Shown one piece after another: positions 35,197-45,201 of a DNA stretch of 64,000 bases (positions are counted from its first letter, which is position 1; the number at the start of each line of letters is the position of its first letter). Origin of the DNA: Acetobacteraceae bacterium. Lineage in GTDB: Bacteria; Pseudomonadota; Alphaproteobacteria; Acetobacterales; Acetobacteraceae. The notes below the pieces were generated by a model that did no database searches, was not told where the DNA came from, and worked only from the letters and a program-made list of their open reading frames with translations. Position numbers and translations under genes: made by a program. Where the stretch lies: the NCBI GenBank assembly GCA_031291725.1, contig JARLIM010000024.1:38926-102925 (forward strand), in the 5' to 3' direction.

Positions 35197-37511
35197 TGCA
35201 AAACGTGCACAAAGTCGCCGTCATCGGCGCGGGTGTGATGGGCGCTGGCATCGCCGCGCAGATTGCCAATGCTGGCACGCGCGTGCTGCTGCTCGACATC
35301 GTGCGCGATCAGGCCGATCGCAATGCGGTGGCCAGCGCCGCCGTCGCCCGCATGCTGAAAACCGACGCCTTCATGTCACCCAAAGCCGCCCGGCTGGTGG
35401 ACATCGGCAACACCGAGGACGATCTGTCCAAACTGGCCGGATGCGATTGGATCATCGAGGCGGTGGTGGAGCGGCTGGACATCAAACAGGCGCTGTATCG
35501 CCGGATCGAGGCATTCCGCCGCCCCGGCACGGCGGTGTCGTCCAACACGTCCACCATCCCGATTGCCGATCTGGTCGGCGGATTGCCCGACGCCTTCGCG
35601 CAGGATTTCCTGATCACCCATTTCTTCAACCCGCCACGCCATATGCGGCTGTTGGAAGTGGTGGCGGGTGCGCGGAGCAACCCCGAGACTGTCGCCCGCA
35701 TCAGCGCCTTTGCCGATGCGGCACTGGGCAAGACCATCGTGCCCTGCAAGGACAGCCCCGGCTTTATCGCCAATCGCCTCGGTGTCTATTGGCTGCAACT
35801 CGGCCTGCTCGAAGCCATCGATCTGGGTCTGACGGTGGAGGCCGCCGATGCGGTGATGGGCAAGCCCTTCGGCATTCCGCGCACCGGCGTGTTCGGCCTG
35901 CTCGACCTGATCGGCATCGATCTGATGCCGCACATCAATGCCAGCCTGACTGGATTGCTGCCGGCCGATGACGCGATGCATGCCGCCCAACGCGAGCTTC
36001 CCTTGATCGCCACCATGATCGCCACCGGCCATATCGGCCGCAAAGGCAAAGGCGGCTTCTATCGGCTCAACCGCGCAGGCGGGCAGAAGACGATGGAGGC
36101 GGTCGATCTCGTCTCCGGCGACTATCGCCCGCAGCAAAAGGCCGAACTGGCCGAACTCGCCGATGGTGGGCGCGATCTGAAGGCGTTGCTGAGTGCGGCA
36201 AGCCCGGTGGGTCAGTATGCATGGCGGGTGATCGGGCGCACCATCGCCTATGCCGCGCGATTGGTGCCGGAAGCCACCGACGACATCGCGGCCGTCGATG
36301 CGGCGATGCGTCTGGGCTATAATTGGGCGCTGGGGCCGTTCGAACTGGCCGACAAGATCGGCGTCGATTGGCTGATCGCCAAACTGACCGCCGATGGCGT
36401 GGCAATTCCCGCCCTGTTGCAGTTGGCGGCTGGTCGCTGCTTCTACCGCATTGTGGACGGGCAACGGCAGCAATTGGGCGTGGATGGCCAGTATCACAGC
36501 GTGAAGCGGGCCGATGGCGTGCTGATGTTGGAAGACATCAAACGCATTGCCAAGCCGCTGCTGCACAATGCGAGTGCGGCGTTGTGGGATGTCGGTGATG
36601 GCGTGGCGTGTCTGGAATTCACCAGTAAGAGCAACACGTTCGATCTCGACTTGCTGGCGCTGATCCAGCAGAGCATCGCGGTGGTCTCCGAGCGTTTCAA
36701 GGCGTTGGTGATCTACAACGAGGCGGCGCATTTCTCCTTCGGGGCCAATCTGGTCAAAGCCACTGACTGGGTGACGAATGGTGATTGGGCGCAATTGGAA
36801 GCCTTCGTCGCTGGCGGTCAGGCGGCATTCCAGGCGCTGAAATATGCGCCCTTCCCGGTCATCGGCGCGCCCTCCGGCATGGCGCTGGGCGGTGGCTGTG
36901 AGATCCTGCTGCATTGCGACGGCATTCAGGCCTATGCCGAGAGCTATATCGGTCTGGTGGAATGCGGCGTGGGGTTGGTGCCGGGGTGGGGTGGCTGTGC
37001 GGCGATGCTGGATCGCTGGAAACGCTTCGGCCAATTGCCGGGCGGGCCGGTGGCGGCCAGCCTGTCGGTGTTCGACCTGATCAGTGCGGCCACCGTGTCC
37101 AAATCCGCTGCCGACGCGCAGGAGAAATTGTTCCTGCGTCCGGCGGATGGCATCACGATGAACCGTGACCGCCTGCTCGCCGACGCCAAGGCGCGGGCGC
37201 TGTCATTGGTTGCGGGCTACACGCCGCCAGTGCCGTTCGAGATCGCCCTGCCCGGCCCCTCCGGTGCGGTGGTGCTCGGCCAGATCGCCCAGGGTCTGCA
37301 CGCACGCGGCACGGCCAGCGCGCATGATCTGGTGGTGGCGGCCGCCCTGGCCACCATTCTGACCGGCGGCGATGCCGATCCGATCCAGCCGGTCAGTGAG
37401 GCGCGCCTGTTGGAATTGGAGCGTGCGCAGTTCCTGGCGGTGGTGCAGACCGACAACACCCGCGCCCGCATCGCCCACACGCTGGCCACCGGGAAGCCGT
37501 TGCGGAACTAA
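35196..37511 (+). CDS. Bifunctional 3-hydroxyacyl-CoA dehydrogenase / enoyl-CoA hydratase (FadN-like domain order)
   Basis: A 771-residue fusion with the NAD-dependent dehydrogenase first: VAVIGAGVMGAGIAAQIANAG at residues 7-27, SNTSTIPIADL, and ITHFFNPPRHMRLLEVV with the catalytic His. The hydratase domain is C-terminal (about 470-700): GMALGGGCEILLH and GLVECGVGLVPGWGG hold the two catalytic Glu. This order matches Bacillus FadN and is the reverse of E. coli FadB. It catalyses hydration and oxidation of enoyl-CoA to 3-ketoacyl-CoA for the preceding thiolase. It overlaps the thiolase stop by one base and is the last gene of the operon, convergent with the AraC gene. Confidence 0.94.
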   Translation: MQNVHKVAVIGAGVMGAGIAAQIANAGTRVLLLDIVRDQADRNAVASAAVARMLKTDAFMSPKAARLVDIGNTEDDLSKLAGCDWIIEAVVERLDIKQALYRRIEAFRRPGTAVSSNTSTIPIADLVGGLPDAFAQDFLITHFFNPPRHMRLLEVVAGARSNPETVARISAFADAALGKTIVPCKDSPGFIANRLGVYWLQLGLLEAIDLGLTVEAADAVMGKPFGIPRTGVFGLLDLIGIDLMPHINASLTGLLPADDAMHAAQRELPLIATMIATGHIGRKGKGGFYRLNRAGGQKTMEAVDLVSGDYRPQQKAELAELADGGRDLKALLSAASPVGQYAWRVIGRTIAYAARLVPEATDDIAAVDAAMRLGYNWALGPFELADKIGVDWLIAKLTADGVAIPALLQLAAGRCFYRIVDGQRQQLGVDGQYHSVKRADGVLMLEDIKRIAKPLLHNASAALWDVGDGVACLEFTSKSNTFDLDLLALIQQSIAVVSERFKALVIYNEAAHFSFGANLVKATDWVTNGDWAQLEAFVAGGQAAFQALKYAPFPVIGAPSGMALGGGCEILLHCDGIQAYAESYIGLVECGVGLVPGWGGCAAMLDRWKRFGQLPGGPVAASLSVFDLISAATVSKSAADAQEKLFLRPADGITMNRDRLLADAKARALSLVAGYTPPVPFEIALPGPSGAVVLGQIAQGLHARGTASAHDLVVAAALATILTGGDADPIQPVSEARLLELERAQFLAVVQTDNTRARIAHTLATGKPLRN

Positions 37512-37526
37512 GCTCATTCCCGATCG

Positions 37527-38519
37527 TCATTGCCCTCGCACATCCCGCCGATATTGCGCTGGGCTTTTCGCCGTCCATTTGCGAAAAGCCCGGTGAAATG
37601 CGCTCGGCTCGCTGAACCCCAGATCGGCGGCGATGTCGCCCACGCTGGTGCTGTCGACCAACAAGCGGGAGATCGCCAGACCGCGGCGAATATCGTCCTT
37701 GATGCTCTGATAACTTTGCCCCTCCTGCGCCAATCGGCGGCGCAGCGTGGTGACGGGTTGGTGCAATTGGGCGGCGAGCTCGTCAAAACCCGGCCACAGC
37801 GAGGGGGGCATTTCGCGCAAACGGCGACGTATCTGGGCGGACATCCCGCCATCATAGCTATAGCGCACCAGAATATTCGCCGGCGCATTGCGCAAAAACT
37901 GCCGCAAGGCCCGCTCGCTGCGCACCAGCGGCAATTGCAAAAAGCGCGCATCGAATGCCAGACGACTCACCTCCTGCTCAAAGCGCACGGGGGCACCGAA
38001 GAACAATCGGTAATCAGCACAATGTTTCGGCTCAGGACCACGAAAATCCACCCGCCGCAAGCCGATCCGCCGCCCCACGAACCAGCAGGTGATGCCGTGC
38101 ACAATGATCCAGAACGTGCGATAGGCGAAGGCCGAGCGCGGGGTGCCGGTGTCGTGCAGTATGACCTGCGCCAGCCCGTCGGCCACCACCAATTCGCCCC
38201 GCGGGTCATCCAGCACCACATACAGAAACCGCAATGCCCGCCGCAGCGCGGCCTCCAACGTGCCGGCATTCATCAGGCAATGGCACAACAGCGTGAAACT
38301 GCCCGGCCGCATCGGACGCCCGCCCAGGCCGAAAAATTCATCGCCAATCGCATTTGCAATCCCGAGCCAGAGCCTGCCATAGGCATCAGCGGAGATCGGG
38401 TCCGTCACCCGTACCGGCAGCCCCGCCGCAGCAAGCAAAGCAGCGGTGGGCAACCCCTGACGTCGCAGTGAGTCCAGCGCCTCATCGACGAACGAGGCGG
38501 CGATCATCCGGCGTTCCAT
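37527..38519 (-). CDS. AraC-family transcriptional regulator with N-terminal arabinose-binding-like domain (OruR/ArgR-type)
   Basis: A 330-residue regulator. The N-terminal domain (about 15-200) is the PF12625 type seen in OruR and other catabolic AraC proteins. The C-terminal double HTH (about 235-325) shows LHQPVTTLRRRLAQEGQSYQSIKDDIRRGLA and VGDIAADLGFSEPSAFHRAFRKWTAKSPAQYRR. The ATG at 38519 (MERRMIAAS) has GAGGTG 5-6 bases upstream; an upstream ATG at 38570 lacks a ribosome site. It is divergent from the second acyl-CoA operon and probably activates it in response to the acid or its CoA ester. Confidence 0.92.
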   Translation of the reverse strand: MERRMIAASFVDEALDSLRRQGLPTAALLAAAGLPVRVTDPISADAYGRLWLGIANAIGDEFFGLGGRPMRPGSFTLLCHCLMNAGTLEAALRRALRFLYVVLDDPRGELVVADGLAQVILHDTGTPRSAFAYRTFWIIVHGITCWFVGRRIGLRRVDFRGPEPKHCADYRLFFGAPVRFEQEVSRLAFDARFLQLPLVRSERALRQFLRNAPANILVRYSYDGGMSAQIRRRLREMPPSLWPGFDELAAQLHQPVTTLRRRLAQEGQSYQSIKDDIRRGLAISRLLVDSTSVGDIAADLGFSEPSAFHRAFRKWTAKSPAQYRRDVRGQ

Positions 38520-38528
38520 CGACACCTC

Positions 38529-38583
38529 AAAATGGCAAAACCAACCACAAAATTCGGTTGATGATGTCATAGAATGCCATTTT
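38529..38583. promoter_or_regulatory. Two nested inverted repeats between araC-type gene and ligase gene
   Basis: AAAATGGCA (38529-38537) is repeated inverted as TGCCATTTT (38575-38583), 37 bases apart. Between them CAACC (38542-38546) and GGTTG (38556-38560) form a smaller dyad. The segment sits just upstream of the AraC start and about 70 bases before the ligase start, where an AraC-type operator would be expected. Confidence 0.4.
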
Positions 38584-38651
38584 TCCGGCGACTAGTATCC
38601 ACCGCAAGAAGGGGGCTTCAGAACTCTGCCGATAGGGATGGATCAACAAAA

Positions 38652-40328
38652 ATGACCGCCAATTCTGCCACCAACCGGAACGCCATTCCGGCCTATAGCG
38701 AGGCCTATGCCGCCTTTCGCATCGACGATCTCGAACGCCTGATGGCGGGCACGCTGGAAGGCGGGATGAATGCCTGCATCGAGTGTTGCGACCGTCACGT
38801 GGGATCGAACAAGATCGCGCTTGACTGGGAAGACCAGTCCGGCCAGCGTGCGAGCTTCACCTTCGAACAGTTGCGCGACCTGTCCGCCCAATTCGCCGGA
38901 TTTCTGACGTCGCAGGGCATCGGTGCGGGCGATGTGGTGGGCGGCATGTTGCCGCGTGTGCCGGAATTGCTGATCACCATTTTGGGCACATGGCGCGCAG
39001 GCGCGGTCTATCAGCCCTTCTTCACCGCCTTCGGCCCCAAGGCCATCGAACACCGCCTGTCCACCAGCAAGGCGAAGCTGATGGTCACCGACCCGGCCAA
39101 TCGCCCCAAACTCGATGACATCGCCCATTCGCCCACAGTGGCCGTGGTCGCACACGGTCAGGCGCTGCGGGAGGGAGATCTGGATCTGGCCGCCGAACTT
39201 GCCCGCCAAAGCACCGATTTCGCGCCGGTTCTGCGCCAGGGCAGCGATATGTGCATGCTGATGTCCACCTCCGGCACCACCGGCCTGCCGAAGGGCGTGC
39301 CGGTGCCGTTGAAGGCGCTGCTGGCCTTCCGGGTCTATATGACGGACGCCATCGATCTGCGCCCGGATGACAGGTTCTGGAACATCGCCGATGCCGGATG
39401 GGCCTATGGGCTGTATTACGCCGTCACGGGCCCGCTGCTGCTCGGCCACGCCACCACGCTCTATAACGGGCCGTTCACGGTGGAGAGCACCTATCGGATC
39501 ATCAAAACCCACGGCATCACCAGCCTTGCCGGGTCGCCCACCGCCTTTCGCATGCTGATCGCCGCCGGGCCGGAGCTCGCTGCCGCCGTGAAGGGGCAGC
39601 TGCGCACCGTCAGCTCCGCCGGGGAGCCGTTGAACCCGGAAGTCATCCGCTGGTTCGCCGCCCATCTGGATGCCCCCATCCACGACCATTACGGCCAGAC
39701 GGAGACGGGGATGGTGGTCAACAACCATCACGGCTTGGCACATCACGTGCAGCCCGGCTCGGCCGGCTTCGCGATGCGCGGTCATCGCATGGTGGTGTTG
39801 GGCAATGATGGCGAGGAATTGCCGCCGCATGTGCCGGGCACGCTGTCCGTCGATATCGCGCGTTCGCCGCTGATGTGGTTCACCGGCTATCTCAACCAGG
39901 ACACCCCGGCCATCGCAGGCGGCTATTACCGCACGGGGGACACGGTGGAATTGTCGCCCGATGGCTATATCAGCTTCGTCGGCCGCAATGACGACGTAAT
40001 CACCTCGTCGGGCTATCGCATCGGCCCGTTCGACGTGGAATCGGCCCTGATTGAGCATCCGGCGGTGATCGAGGCCGCAGTCGTCGGCAAGCCGGACCCG
40101 GAACGCACCGAGCTCGTCAAGGCTTTCGTCGTGCTGCGCCACGGTGTGGAGGCCAGTGAGGAACTGGCGGAGGAGCTGCGCCAGCATGTGCGCAGCAGGC
40201 TTTCGGCCCACGCCTATCCGCGCGAAATCGCCTTTGTGGAGCAATTGCCGAAAACGCCCAGCGGCAAGATTCAGCGCTTCATTCTGCGCAATGCGGAGAA
40301 GGCGGCCGTCGCGCCCCACGCCAATTGA
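38652..40328 (+). CDS. AMP-binding acyl-CoA synthetase (short/medium-chain, ACSM/acetyl-CoA-synthetase-like)
   Basis: A 558-residue adenylate-forming ligase. The ATP motif [18 protein letters not shown] is near residue 205, then [17 protein letters not shown] [16 protein letters not shown] and [50 protein letters not shown], and the C-terminal Lys in [15 protein letters not shown]. The ACSM-like style suggests short or branched acids. The ATG at 38652 is chosen for the family N-terminus, although its ribosome site is weak. It is the first gene of the operon divergent from the AraC regulator and would activate the acid used by the following enzymes. Confidence 0.92.
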   Translation: MTANSATNRNAIPAYSEAYAAFRIDDLERLMAGTLEGGMNACIECCDRHVGSNKIALDWEDQSGQRASFTFEQLRDLSAQFAGFLTSQGIGAGDVVGGMLPRVPELLITILGTWRAGAVYQPFFTAFGPKAIEHRLSTSKAKLMVTDPANRPKLDDIAHSPTVAVVAHGQALREGDLDLAAELARQSTDFAPVLRQGSDMCMLMSTSGTTGLPKGVPVPLKALLAFRVYMTDAIDLRPDDRFWNIADAGWAYGLYYAVTGPLLLGHATTLYNGPFTVESTYRIIKTHGITSLAGSPTAFRMLIAAGPELAAAVKGQLRTVSSAGEPLNPEVIRWFAAHLDAPIHDHYGQTETGMVVNNHHGLAHHVQPGSAGFAMRGHRMVVLGNDGEELPPHVPGTLSVDIARSPLMWFTGYLNQDTPAIAGGYYRTGDTVELSPDGYISFVGRNDDVITSSGYRIGPFDVESALIEHPAVIEAAVVGKPDPERTELVKAFVVLRHGVEASEELAEELRQHVRSRLSAHAYPREIAFVEQLPKTPSGKIQRFILRNAEKAAVAPHAN

Positions 40329-40339
40329 GGATTTCCAAA

Positions 40340-41107
40340 ATGCACATCAAAGATCGCGTCTTCCTCGTCACCGGCGCAGGCTCCGGCCTGGGCGCCGCGG
40401 TGGCGGCGCAATTGATCGCCGAAGGGGCGCGCGTTGTGCTGGCCGACATCAACGCCGAAGCGGGAGCGGCAAAGGCTGCCGAATTCGGCCCCAATGCCAG
40501 CTTCATCGCCACCGACGTCACCAAGGCCAGCGATGGCGAAGCCGCCGTGGCGCACGCGCTGGCGCATTTCGGCCATCTGCACGGGCTGATCAACTGCGCG
40601 GGTATTGTTGGTGGCGAGAAGGTCGTCGGGCGCGATGGCCCACATCGGCTGGAAAGCTTCGCGCGCACCATCGGCATCAATCTGATCGGCAGCTTCAACA
40701 TGCTCCGGCTCGCCGCATCGGCGATCGTCAAGGAGGCCCCCGGCGCGGATGGCGAACGCGGCGTGATCATCAACACCGCCTCGGTGGCGGCGTTTGACGG
40801 CCAGATCGGACAAGCGGCCTACGCGGCGTCCAAGGCCGGGGTGGTGGGGATGACGTTGCCGATCGCCCGCGAATTGGCGCGTGACGGCGTGCGGGTTGTC
40901 ACCATCGCACCGGGCATTTTCGAAACCCCGATGATGGCCGGCATGACGCAGGACGTGCAGGATGCGCTTGGCCGTTCCGTCCCCTTCCCGCCGCGCCTTG
41001 GTCGACCGTCCGAATTCGCCGCCCTGGCTTTGCACATTATCGGCAATGTGATGCTCAACGGTGAGGTGATCCGCCTCGACGGAGCGCTGCGCATGGCCCC
41101 GCGTTGA
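40340..41107 (+). CDS. Short-chain dehydrogenase, 3-hydroxyacyl-CoA dehydrogenase type 2 (HSD17B10-like)
   Basis: A 255-residue SDR. NAD motif TGAGSGLG is at residues 12-19, the structural NCAG block follows, and the active site is Ser in [15 protein letters not shown] plus [21 protein letters not shown] and [16 protein letters not shown], then [15 protein letters not shown], closely follow the type 2 hydroxyacyl-CoA dehydrogenase pattern; that enzyme oxidises 2-methyl-3-hydroxybutyryl-CoA in isoleucine breakdown. The ATG at 40340 has TGAGGA about 7 bases upstream. It lies 11 bases after the ligase gene and 13 before the thiolase gene. Confidence 0.92.
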   Translation: MHIKDRVFLVTGAGSGLGAAVAAQLIAEGARVVLADINAEAGAAKAAEFGPNASFIATDVTKASDGEAAVAHALAHFGHLHGLINCAGIVGGEKVVGRDGPHRLESFARTIGINLIGSFNMLRLAASAIVKEAPGADGERGVIINTASVAAFDGQIGQAAYAASKAGVVGMTLPIARELARDGVRVVTIAPGIFETPMMAGMTQDVQDALGRSVPFPPRLGRPSEFAALALHIIGNVMLNGEVIRLDGALRMAPR

Positions 41108-41120
41108 AGGAATAATCAGC

Positions 41121-42307
<1,187 letters not shown>

Positions 42308-42308
<1 letters not shown>

Positions 42309-43441
42309 TGGCCACCGAAGAACAGACAATGATCCGCGAGACAGCGCGCGATTTCGCCCGCGACGTGCTCGCCCCCAACGCCGCCGCCTGGGACCGCGAT
42401 CACGCTTTCCCCGCCGAGGCCCTGGCCGAGATGGGCAAGCTGGGCTTCATGGGCATGACGGTGCCGCCGCAATGGGATGGGGCGGGGACGGATTACGTCT
42501 CCTATGCGATGGCGGTGATGGAAATCGCCGCTGGCTGTGGCGCGGTCTCCACCATCATGAGCGTGCATAACGGCGTCGGCTGCATGCCGATCCTGGATTT
42601 CGGCAATGACGACCAGCGCGAACGCTTCCTGCGCCCGATGGCGCGCGGCGAGCATATTGGCTGTTTCTGCCTCACCGAACCCGGCGCAGGGTCGGATGCC
42701 GCCTCGATCCGCACGCGGGCGGTGCGCGATGGCGATCATTATGTGATCAATGGCAGCAAGCAATTCATCAGCTCCGCCAAGAACGGCCAGATCGCCATCA
42801 TCTTCGCCGTCACCAACCCGGATGCCGGCAAAAAGGGCATCTCCGCCTTCATCGTGCCCACCAACACGCCAGGCTTCGTGGTGGCGAAAGTGGAAGACAA
42901 GTTGGGCCAGCACGCCTCCGACACCTGCGCCCTGGTGTTCGACACTCTGCGCGTGCCGGTGGATCAGCGGCTGGGGGAGGAAGGCGCGGGGTTGAAGATC
43001 GCGCTCGCCAATCTGGAGGGCGGACGCATCGGCATTGCCGCCCAAGCCGTCGGCATGGCGCGGTCTGCGTTCGAGTTCGCGCTGGCCTACGCGAAAGAGC
43101 GTCAGCAATTCGGCAAGCCGATCTTCGAGCATCAGGCGGTGTCGTTCCGCCTCGCCGGCATGGCCACCCAGATCGAGGCCGCCGAACAATTGGTGCTGCA
43201 CGCCGCCCGCCTGCGCGATGAGAAACTGCCCTGCCTGAAAGAGGCCTCGATGGCCAAGCTGTTTGCCAGCGAGATGGCCGAGCGTGTCTGTTCCGAGGCC
43301 ATTCAGACCCTGGGCGGCTATGGCTACCTCGCGGAATACCCGCTGGAGCGGATCTATCGCGATGTGCGCGTGTGCCAGATTTACGAAGGCACCAGCGACA
43401 TTCAGCGTCTGGTCATCGCCCGCGCGCTGGCGGCGGGTTGA
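42308..43441 (+). CDS. Short/branched-chain acyl-CoA dehydrogenase
   Basis: A 377-residue FAD enzyme of the SCAD/SBCAD type. [44 protein letters not shown] and [15 protein letters not shown] are followed by [34 protein letters not shown], in which the Glu of YEGT is the expected catalytic base, so it is a working dehydrogenase by motif. The ATG at 42308 reads [19 protein letters not shown]. Beside a 2-methylacyl-CoA racemase and an HSD17B10-like SDR, a 2-methylbutyryl-type substrate is the best guess. Confidence 0.93.
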
Positions 43442-43446
43442 CGGCG

Positions 43447-44559
43447 ATGGGCGTGCTCAGCGGATGGCGCATCGTCGAAATGGCAGGCCTTGGCCCGGCA
43501 CCGTTCTGCGGCATGCTGCTGGCCGATCATGGCGCGGAGGTGATCCGTATCGTCCGCCCCGGTCAAAGCTCCGTACTGCCGATCGATCCGCGTTTCGATC
43601 TGCTCAATCGTGGCCGGGTCAGCGTGCAGCTTGACCTCAAACAGCCGCAGGACCGCGCGCAGTTGCAGGCGCTGTTGACCGGCGCCGATGCGCTGATCGA
43701 GGGCTTTCGCCCCGGCGTGATGGAAAAACTCGGCTTCGGACCGGAGGCGGTGGCGGCGTTCAATCCGAAACTGGTCTATGGCCGGATGACGGGATGGGGA
43801 CAGTCCGGGCCGATGGCACACAGTGCTGGCCATGATCTGAACTACGCCGCCATCAGCGGGGCGCTGGCCGCCATCGGGCCCGCGGATCGCCCACCGCCGC
43901 CGCCGCTCAATCTGGTGGCCGATTTCGGTGGCGGGGCGATGCTGCTCGCCTTCGGGCTGCTCGCCGCACTGTTGGAAGCACAGCGTTCCGGTCTGGGGCA
44001 GGTCGTCGATGCGGCGATGTGCGATGGCACTGCCATGCTGATGACGATGATGCAGGGCCTGCGCGCCGGCGGGGCTTGGAGCCTGGAGCGTGGGGCAAAC
44101 ATGCTCGATGGCGGCACGCCGTTTTATGCCTGCTATGAGACATCTGACGGTAAATACGTCTCCGTCGCCCCGTTGGAGCCGCAATTCTACGCCGAGATGC
44201 TGAGTCGGCTCGGGCTTGCCGACGATGCCGATTTCGCCCGACAGCATGACCGCGCGACATGGCCCAGGATGCGCGCCCGGCTGACAGCCATCTTCGCCGC
44301 CCAGACGCGCGATCATTGGCAAGCCCATTTCGCAGGCAGCGATGCCTGTGTGGTGCCGGTGCTCGACATGGATGAAGCGCCGCGTTTCGCCCATAACAAT
44401 CACCGGCACAATTTCGCCCAGGTGGACGGCATCGCACAAAGTGCCGCCGCGCCGAAATTCTCGCGCACCCCGGCCGCCTTACCGGGATCGGTGGCACTCG
44501 CCCCGGTGCCCGCCGTCGATATCCTGGCGCGCTGGGGGATCGAGAAGACACCACGATGA
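43447..44559 (+). CDS. Alpha-methylacyl-CoA racemase (AMACR/MCR, CoA-transferase family III fold)
   Basis: A 370-residue CaiB/BaiF-fold enzyme. The racemase active site of Mycobacterium MCR (His126, Asp156, Glu241) appears at a constant offset of three: H129 in SAGHDLNY, D159 in NLVADFGGG and E244 in APLEPQF. The surrounding blocks [12 protein letters not shown] and [13 protein letters not shown] also follow MCR. It is therefore a racemase of 2-methyl-branched acyl-CoA, converting R to S so that acyl-CoA dehydrogenase can act, rather than a CoA transferase. It starts 5 bases after the dehydrogenase stop and overlaps the thiol dioxygenase gene by 4 bases (ATGA). Confidence 0.93.
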   Translation: MGVLSGWRIVEMAGLGPAPFCGMLLADHGAEVIRIVRPGQSSVLPIDPRFDLLNRGRVSVQLDLKQPQDRAQLQALLTGADALIEGFRPGVMEKLGFGPEAVAAFNPKLVYGRMTGWGQSGPMAHSAGHDLNYAAISGALAAIGPADRPPPPPLNLVADFGGGAMLLAFGLLAALLEAQRSGLGQVVDAAMCDGTAMLMTMMQGLRAGGAWSLERGANMLDGGTPFYACYETSDGKYVSVAPLEPQFYAEMLSRLGLADDADFARQHDRATWPRMRARLTAIFAAQTRDHWQAHFAGSDACVVPVLDMDEAPRFAHNNHRHNFAQVDGIAQSAAAPKFSRTPAALPGSVALAPVPAVDILARWGIEKTPR

Positions 44560-45143
44560 CCGACATCTTGCCCCTGCGCGACTTCATCGCCATCGCCACG
44601 CACTGCATCGAACGCCACGGCGACGACGAGGCTGCGATATTGGCCGAACTCGCCCCTGCCCTGCGCAATCTGGTGCGACAGGATCATTGGCTGCCCGAAG
44701 CCTTCGCGCAGCCCGATCCAGCATTCTACCGGCAATATCTGCTCTATGGCGACCCGCTCGACCGGCTTTCGGTGGTCAGCTTCGTCTGGGGCCCGAGCCA
44801 GATCACGCCGGTGCATGATCATCGCGTCTGGGGTCTGGTGGGCGTGCTGCGCGGGGCGGAGATCGGCACCGTCTATCAACGCCACCCTGATGGCACACTG
44901 ACCCGTGGGGCCACATCCCGGCTGGAGGCAGGCGGCGTGGTGGCGGTCTCGCCGAAATTGGGCGACATTCACACCATCGCCAATGCCTATAACGACCGGC
45001 CTTCGATCAGCATTCATGTCTATGGCGGCAATATCGGCCGCATCCGCCGCACCAGTTTCAACCCCGACACCGGAGCCACACAGGAATTTGTCTCAGGCTA
45101 TTCGAACGCGCAAACACCCAATCTCTGGGCGGAGACGACGTAG
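44556..45143 (+). CDS. Thiol dioxygenase, 3-mercaptopropionate dioxygenase-type (cysteine dioxygenase family)
   Basis: A 195-residue cupin. The 3-His iron site is H87 and H89 in [11 protein letters not shown] and H139 in [14 protein letters not shown]. Residue Q60 (FYRQYLL) sits where cysteine dioxygenases have the carboxylate-binding Arg, and [16 protein letters not shown] has the Tyr and Arg seen in Pseudomonas 3-mercaptopropionate dioxygenase. This Gln-type is known to prefer 3-mercaptopropionate over cysteine, giving 3-sulfinopropionate with O2. It is coupled to the racemase gene by an ATGA overlap and is the last gene of the operon. Why a thiol dioxygenase is co-expressed with branched acyl-CoA oxidation is not clear. 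Confidence 0.9.
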   Translation: MTDILPLRDFIAIATHCIERHGDDEAAILAELAPALRNLVRQDHWLPEAFAQPDPAFYRQYLLYGDPLDRLSVVSFVWGPSQITPVHDHRVWGLVGVLRGAEIGTVYQRHPDGTLTRGATSRLEAGGVVAVSPKLGDIHTIANAYNDRPSISIHVYGGNIGRIRRTSFNPDTGATQEFVSGYSNAQTPNLWAETT

Positions 45144-45201
45144 AGGCTGGCATGTGCCGGCAGCAATATCACGGCGTGCAAGTCTTCTTTAGGCTGTCCG
45201 C

